A stretch of 64,000 nucleotides of DNA from Flavobacterium plurextorum. Its GTDB lineage: Bacteria > Bacteroidota > Bacteroidia > Flavobacteriales > Flavobacteriaceae. Numbering within the stretch: position 1 is the first letter of the stretch; every line of letters starts with the position of its first letter. Both the position numbers and the translations under genes were made by a program. The stretch is from NCBI RefSeq assembly GCF_002217395.1, contig NZ_MUHD01000035.1, positions 22,232 to 86,231 of the forward strand, written 5' to 3'. Positions 59,423 through 64,000 of the stretch are shown one piece after another. The notes below the pieces were generated by a model. That model was not told the DNA's origin. It saw only the letters and a program-made list of their open reading frames with translations, and made no database searches.

Positions 59423-62224
59423 ATGAAACAACTTCAAACATTCTGCTTTATTACCTTATTTTTTATTTGTAATTACAACCTTTCTGCACAGGACAGCAAT
59501 ACTTCTCCATGGCCTAAATCTGCAAACATAAATCAGCCATGGACACGCTGGTGGTGGATGGGCAGCGCTGTTGATAAGCCAAATTTAAAAAAGACTTTAA
59601 TCGATTTTAATAAAGCAGGAATTGGCGGAGTTGAAATCACTCCTATCTACGGAGTAAAAGGAGAAGAAAGCAATTACATAGACTACCTTTCTCCAAAATG
59701 GATGGAAATGCTGGATTATACTATTCAAACTGCTGACAGTCTAAAAATGCAGGTTGATATGGTTTTAGGTACAGGATGGCCTTATGGAGGATCACATGTT
59801 ACTTTGCCTTATGCGGCAACTAAACTTATTGTTGAAAAATATCCGCTTAAAAAAAATGAAACATTTGATCGAAATATAACGCTTGACAGCAGTAAAGAAA
59901 AAACACCCGCTGAACTTTTATATGTTGTGGCTTACGGAAGCGATGGTTCTTATATAAATTTAACGGACAATCTCGAAAAAAACAAAGCAGCTTCAAAAGA
60001 TAAAGGAATTGAGGGATCTGCAATTAAGCTTCCGAATAAACTGGAACCAAACCGATTAAATTGGAAAGCCAAACAAACAGATTATACTATTTATGCCGTA
60101 TTTAGCGGTAAAACAGGACAACAGGTAAAAAGAGCTGCTCCTGGAGGAAAAGGCTACACTTTAGATCATTATTCAGCAGAAGCTTTAAATGCATATGTAG
60201 TTCCGTTTAACAATGCGTTTAAAGGAAGAGAAGGAAAAATAAGAGCCGTTTTTAATGATAGTTTTGAGGTTTATGGAACTGACTTTACACCCAATTTCTT
60301 TGAAGAGTTTCAAAAATTAAGAGGCTACGATTTAAAAAAACAACTCTCGATTTTACTGAATGAAACTGATAATGAAATTGGAAATCGAATTAGAAGCGAT
60401 TATCGTCAGACTATTGCTGATTTATTACTGAATAAATTCGACAAGTCATGGACAAATTGGGCTCATTCAAAAAAATTTAAAACTAAATTACAAGCACATG
60501 GTTCACCTGGGAATTTAATAGATCTTTACGCTTCTGCAGATATTCCCGAATGCGAAACTTTTGGTTCTATGCCATTTGATATTCCTGGTTTTCGACGCGA
60601 GAAAGAAGACATTCGCGAAGGCGATGCTGATCCTGTAATGTTAAAATTTGCCTCATCGGCAGCACATATTTCTGGTAAAAATTTAGTCTCTTCTGAAACT
60701 TTCACATGGCTGCGAGAACATTTTAAAACGGCACTGTCACAATGTAAGCCCGAAGCGGAAGATTTGATGCTTAATGGTGTCAATCATATTTTTCTTCATG
60801 GCTCGACTTATTCTCCAACACGTGCTGCATGGCCGGGATGGGAATTTTACGCATCGGTTAATTTTAATCCCAATAATACAATTTGGGAAGATGCTCCCGC
60901 TTTGTTCTCCTATATTTCAAACTGTCAATCGATGCTTCAACAAGGAAAATCTGACAATGAAATTCTTCTCTATTGGCCAATATTTGACACGTGGGATAAG
61001 TTTCAAAACGGAAATTTATTCTTTCAATTCAAAATACATTCTTTATCAGAGTGGCTGTATGGAACTTCCTTCTATGACACTACAAAAAGCCTGATGAAAA
61101 AAGGATATAGTGTTGATTTTATCTCTGATAATTTTATCTCTGATGCAGCAGTTGCAAACGGAAATATAATTGTGTCTGGAGTACGTTATAAATCACTGAT
61201 TATTCCCGCTTGCAAAAAAATGCCATTTGCAACAATGCAAAAACTAATTGAACTAAAAAAAGCAGGTGCGGTAATCATCTTTGAAGGTCTGCCGGAATCA
61301 GTCCCAGGTTTCAATGATTATAAAAAACAAGAACAAAATCTTCAAAATCTTTTAGTCTCAAATAAAAGTATAATTGAGCCTGTTTCTGATGTTTTAAAAA
61401 CTTTAGAAGATTTCAAAATTCAACCTGAAAGTCTTGTGAACACAGGTCTGAAATTCATTAGAAGAGATATTGACGGCGAAAAAATTTATTACTTAGTAAA
61501 TCATACTATAAAAACGATAGATGACTATATTCCGTTGCAAATTGAAAATAAAGAAGTCATTATTTTCGATCCTTTAACAAAAGCATACGGCAATGCTCTG
61601 ATTGAGAAAAAGAACGGAATGACTTACGTTAAAATAAAAATAGAACCAGGGCAATCCTATTTTTTAAAGACTGAAAATACAGTTTCTCAAAAAAAATGGA
61701 AATACTATGAAACAGCTTCTACACAATTCCCATTGACAGGAACTTGGAAACTAACTTTTGAAAAAGGCGGGCCGAAATTACCTCAAAGCACCACCATCAA
61801 TAAGTTAGAATCTTGGACAAAATTAAGCACAGAAGCTGAAGCTTTTTCAGGCACAGCTGCTTATGTGCTGCAGTTTGAAAATCCAAACCCTAAAATCAGC
61901 CATTGGAGTCTTAATCTCGGCGATGTTCGAGAAAGCGCCAAGGTGTGGATAAATAATGATTTTGCTGGTACTGCTTGGTCTGTTCCATACAAATTGAATA
62001 TTCAAAAATTAAAACCCGGTAAAAATATTCTGAAAATTGAAGTGACTAATCTGCCTGTAAACAGAATAAGAGACATGGAATTAAAAGGACAGGAATGGAA
62101 AATCTTCCATGAAATAAATATGGTAGACAAAGATTATAAAAAATTTGATGCGACAAAATGGAATCCAATGCCTTCCGGGCTTTTAGGACCAGTAACACTG
62201 ACACCTTTAAAAGAACTAAACTAA
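59423..62224 (+). CDS. GH106 alpha-L-rhamnosidase
   Basis: The 933-residue secreted protein (signal to about residue 22, NLSAQ) is a GH106 enzyme. Its opening has INQPWTRWWWMGSAVDK and FNKAGIGGVEITPIYGVKG, and LGTGWPYGGSHV follows near residues 113-124. VFNDSFEVYGTDFTPNFF, LQAHGSPGNLIDLYASADIPE and SETFTWLREHF follow, including acidic residues of the catalytic site. A C-terminal beta-sandwich (WKLTFEKGGPKL) ends it. It releases terminal alpha-L-rhamnose. It is followed 22 bp later by GH105, and both probably share the CAGGA-controlled promoter. Confidence 0.94.
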   Translation: MKQLQTFCFITLFFICNYNLSAQDSNTSPWPKSANINQPWTRWWWMGSAVDKPNLKKTLIDFNKAGIGGVEITPIYGVKGEESNYIDYLSPKWMEMLDYTIQTADSLKMQVDMVLGTGWPYGGSHVTLPYAATKLIVEKYPLKKNETFDRNITLDSSKEKTPAELLYVVAYGSDGSYINLTDNLEKNKAASKDKGIEGSAIKLPNKLEPNRLNWKAKQTDYTIYAVFSGKTGQQVKRAAPGGKGYTLDHYSAEALNAYVVPFNNAFKGREGKIRAVFNDSFEVYGTDFTPNFFEEFQKLRGYDLKKQLSILLNETDNEIGNRIRSDYRQTIADLLLNKFDKSWTNWAHSKKFKTKLQAHGSPGNLIDLYASADIPECETFGSMPFDIPGFRREKEDIREGDADPVMLKFASSAAHISGKNLVSSETFTWLREHFKTALSQCKPEAEDLMLNGVNHIFLHGSTYSPTRAAWPGWEFYASVNFNPNNTIWEDAPALFSYISNCQSMLQQGKSDNEILLYWPIFDTWDKFQNGNLFFQFKIHSLSEWLYGTSFYDTTKSLMKKGYSVDFISDNFISDAAVANGNIIVSGVRYKSLIIPACKKMPFATMQKLIELKKAGAVIIFEGLPESVPGFNDYKKQEQNLQNLLVSNKSIIEPVSDVLKTLEDFKIQPESLVNTGLKFIRRDIDGEKIYYLVNHTIKTIDDYIPLQIENKEVIIFDPLTKAYGNALIEKKNGMTYVKIKIEPGQSYFLKTENTVSQKKWKYYETASTQFPLTGTWKLTFEKGGPKLPQSTTINKLESWTKLSTEAEAFSGTAAYVLQFENPNPKISHWSLNLGDVRESAKVWINNDFAGTAWSVPYKLNIQKLKPGKNILKIEVTNLPVNRIRDMELKGQEWKIFHEINMVDKDYKKFDATKWNPMPSGLLGPVTLTPLKELN

Positions 62225-62246
62225 CTATATAACCATCTATTGAAAA

Positions 62247-63371
62247 ATGAAAAAATTACTCTTTCTTTCACTCCTATTTGTTTTCTCGTCAGGCTGCTTA
62301 AATGCGCAAGAGCCTTTTGATAAAAAACAGGTACTGCAGCAAATGATACTTGCAAATGATTATTTTATGCAAAAATGGCCTGATACTGGAAAAACTATAA
62401 TTACAAACAAAGAACGTCCCAGTAATATTTGGACTCGAGGCGTATATTATGAAGGATTAATGGCTCTTCATGAAATTTATCCTAAGGATTCATTTTATGA
62501 TTATGCTTATGCATGGGCCGAATTTCATAAATGGGGATTCAATGGCGGTAACGTAACCCGAAACGCTGACAATTATTGCGCCGCACAAACCTATATCGAT
62601 TTGTATAATTTAGAACCCGATTCTAAAAAACTAAAAAATACAAAGGCAAACATTAATATGCTTTTAAATACGCCTCAAGTAAATGACTGGTCATGGATTG
62701 ATGCTATACAAATGGGAATGCCGGTTTTTGCAAAAATGGGAGTTTTAGAAAAAGACAATCGCTATTTTGAAAAAATGTATGAAATGTATATGTTCTCTAG
62801 AAACAAACATGGAGACAACGGTTTATTCAATCCGAAAGAAGGTTTATGGTGGCGTGATGCTGATTTTGACCCGCCTTATAAAGAACCAAATGGAAAAAAC
62901 TGTTATTGGAGCCGCGGTAATGGATGGGTAATTGCTGCTCTTGCAAAGGTTTTAACTATTATTCCTGAAAATGCTCCGCATAGAGATCAATATGTAAAAG
63001 ATTTGAAGGTCATGGCGGCTGCACTAGTTCCTATTCAAAGAGCGGATGGATTTTGGAATGTAAGTCTGTACGATCCAACTAATTTTGGAGAAAAAGAAGC
63101 CTCTGGAACCGCATTATTCATCTACGGAATGGCATACGGTATAAACAATGGCATTTTAAAAAGAGAGACTTATCTTCCTGTAATTCAAAAAGCATGGAAA
63201 GCCATAACAACTGAAAGTCTTCACTCAAACGGTTTTTTAGGCTATTTACAATCAACAGGAAAAGAACCTAAAGATGGACAACCATTATCCTATGACAAAA
63301 TTCCGGATTTTGAAGATTATGGTTTAGGATGTTTTTTACTGGCTGGATCAGAAATCTATAAGTTGAAATAA
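62247..63371 (+). CDS. GH105 unsaturated rhamnogalacturonyl hydrolase
   Basis: The 374-residue secreted protein has an (alpha/alpha)6 barrel typical of GH88/GH105. It has the WTRGVYYEGLMALHEIYP start, RNADNYCAAQTYIDLY with the conserved Asp (general acid/base region), DWSWIDAIQMGMPVFAKMG, WSRGNGWVIAALAKVL and EKEASGTALFIYGMAYGI. It removes the unsaturated galacturonyl residue from the non-reducing end left by lyases such as the PL11 in this locus. Its gene lies 22 bp after GH106, and a terminator follows. The signal peptide suggests a periplasmic site of action. Confidence 0.94.
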   Translation: MKKLLFLSLLFVFSSGCLNAQEPFDKKQVLQQMILANDYFMQKWPDTGKTIITNKERPSNIWTRGVYYEGLMALHEIYPKDSFYDYAYAWAEFHKWGFNGGNVTRNADNYCAAQTYIDLYNLEPDSKKLKNTKANINMLLNTPQVNDWSWIDAIQMGMPVFAKMGVLEKDNRYFEKMYEMYMFSRNKHGDNGLFNPKEGLWWRDADFDPPYKEPNGKNCYWSRGNGWVIAALAKVLTIIPENAPHRDQYVKDLKVMAAALVPIQRADGFWNVSLYDPTNFGEKEASGTALFIYGMAYGINNGILKRETYLPVIQKAWKAITTESLHSNGFLGYLQSTGKEPKDGQPLSYDKIPDFEDYGLGCFLLAGSEIYKLK

Positions 63372-63380
63372 TAAAAATAA

Positions 63381-63408
63381 AAATGGGCATATTAAAATAT
63401 GCCCATTT
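63381..63408. terminator. Terminator after GH105
   Basis: AAATGGGCATAT and ATATGCCCATTT form a 12-bp perfect hairpin with a TAAA loop and T-rich flank. It lies between convergent genes. Confidence 0.88.
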
Positions 63409-63433
63409 CTTTACTTACTTTTCAATCTACAGG

Positions 63434-63886
63434 TTATGACATTTGAAATAAAGCCTTTTGAAAACTATTAAACTGCATCTGGGTAAAACTTGGATTTGAA
63501 AATGCAATTTCTGGCAGTTTAGGCATCAAATCTGATTTATTTTTAAAATATACTTTTAAATCTCTAAATATTTCCGTTCTGCTTTTTGTAATATCAACTA
63601 AGCAAAGGTTTTTTATATCTTCAAGAAAAAATAAACCGCTCAAAAGATTCTTATTTGAAAAGCAAATCATAACGTTTCTTCCTTTTTTATCTAATTTTAA
63701 AAAATCGATTAATTCTGATTTTTCATAAACAACAAAAATAGAACGATCAAAATCTTTCGATTTCTCTTCATTTTTTAATAAAAAAGAATCCTCAGAAAAT
63801 TCAAATTCATCTTTAAACTTTCTTTTGAACATTTTTAAAAAAACTTTCTTATTATCACGCACTAAAACTCTCTCTTTCCTAATCAT
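63434..63886 (-). CDS. Hypothetical protein, possible degenerate receiver-like domain
   Basis: The 150-residue protein has no signal peptide. The N-terminal part is rich in Lys and Arg (RKERVLVRDNKKVFLKMFKRKFKD). The middle alternates hydrophobic strands and helices (RSIFVVYEKSELIDFLKL, RNVMICFSNKNLLSGLFF, KNLCLVDITKSR). This gives a Rossmann-like look, but the phosphorylatable Asp pattern of true receivers is not clear. I do not recognise a family. A possible upstream reading frame ends near its start. Confidence 0.6.
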   Translation of the reverse strand: MIRKERVLVRDNKKVFLKMFKRKFKDEFEFSEDSFLLKNEEKSKDFDRSIFVVYEKSELIDFLKLDKKGRNVMICFSNKNLLSGLFFLEDIKNLCLVDITKSRTEIFRDLKVYFKNKSDLMPKLPEIAFSNPSFTQMQFNSFQKALFQMS

Positions 63887-63926
63887 CTTTCTTAAAATTA
63901 TCTATTATTTTTTCATCAAGTTGCAA

Positions 63927-64000
63927 TTATACTTTCACAACATGAATTACATTGTTTTCTACAAATGAAATCAACTCCTTTATGTTCCTCTCATTTGTCT
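63927..64000 (-). CDS. Possible C-terminal end of a gene running off the window
   Basis: A minus-strand frame open from the window edge reads NERNIKELISFVENNVIHVV and stops at 63927-63929. A second short in-frame segment (LQLDEKIIDNFKKDD) follows that stop and ends on the ATG of the gene at 63886. Either the gene stops at the first codon or a read error or mutation splits it. Only about 24 residues are visible, so this is tentative. Confidence 0.3.
   Translation of the reverse strand, partial: TNERNIKELISFVENNVIHVVKV

Overview
The window looks like a chromosome segment from a Flavobacterium-type bacterium (Bacteroidota, Flavobacteriia). The evidence is low G+C content, TTG-N19-TAnnTTTG promoters, a SusC/SusD pair, a type IX secretion C-terminal domain, a short histone H1-like protein, and many small palindromic intergenic repeats. 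I see no rRNA, tRNA, phage, insertion sequence or CRISPR array.

Region 1 (1-7.9 kb) holds housekeeping and redox/stress genes. It contains the tail of an AAA+ ATPase, two secreted thioredoxin-fold proteins, a REP-like repeat cluster, an HxlR regulator divergent from a DsbA-family lipoprotein, two small unknown proteins, a SpoIIAA-like protein, a zinc alcohol dehydrogenase and a HAD phosphatase. Region 2 (8-12 kb) is a hexuronate module. A LacI-type regulator, apparently without an ATG start, diverges from YhcH, an SDR mannonate oxidoreductase and UxuA, and a LacI-like operator sits on the predicted transcription start. Region 3 (12-18.6 kb) has a DUF2911 protein, an NlpE-like lipoprotein, a YegP-like protein, and a two-gene cell-surface operon: a 1216-residue repeat/tail-fibre protein and a T9SS type B substrate.

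Region 4 (19-30 kb) is a complete L-rhamnose catabolic set. RhaT imports rhamnose, RhaI isomerises it, RhaB phosphorylates it, and the fused aldolase/dehydrogenase gives DHAP plus lactate. The adjacent LutABC then oxidises lactate to pyruvate. A GntR-family regulator with a ligand-binding domain is divergent from rhaT. Region 5 (30-34.3 kb) holds a serine hydrolase plus alpha/beta hydrolase pair and a three-gene DUF1266/membrane-protein cluster of unknown role.

Region 6 (34.5-63.4 kb) is a polysaccharide utilisation locus whose enzymes point to rhamnogalacturonan I. It encodes SusC/SusD, PL11 lyase, GH28, GH105, GH106, GH2, a GH43-like propeller protein, a tandem CE12 acetylesterase, a sialate-O-acetylesterase-type esterase, rhamnose mutarotase, and three large proteins of families with poorly defined roles (DUF4450, DUF4861 and a toroid glycosidase-like protein). 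A histone H1-like gene sits inside the locus.

The most notable observation is a shared promoter architecture. A direct repeat, CAGGA-N5-CAGGA, lies 22 nt upstream of the -7 position at six promoters, and four of the six have a good TAnnTTT(G/A) box there. The sites precede rhaT, the DUF4450 gene, GH2, the SASA esterase, susC and GH106. They tie cytoplasmic rhamnose catabolism to the extracellular machinery as one probable regulon. No AraC-family or hybrid two-component regulator is encoded in the window to account for it. The set also links both backbone sugars: galacturonate-derived compounds would enter the uxu genes and rhamnose would enter the rha/lut genes.
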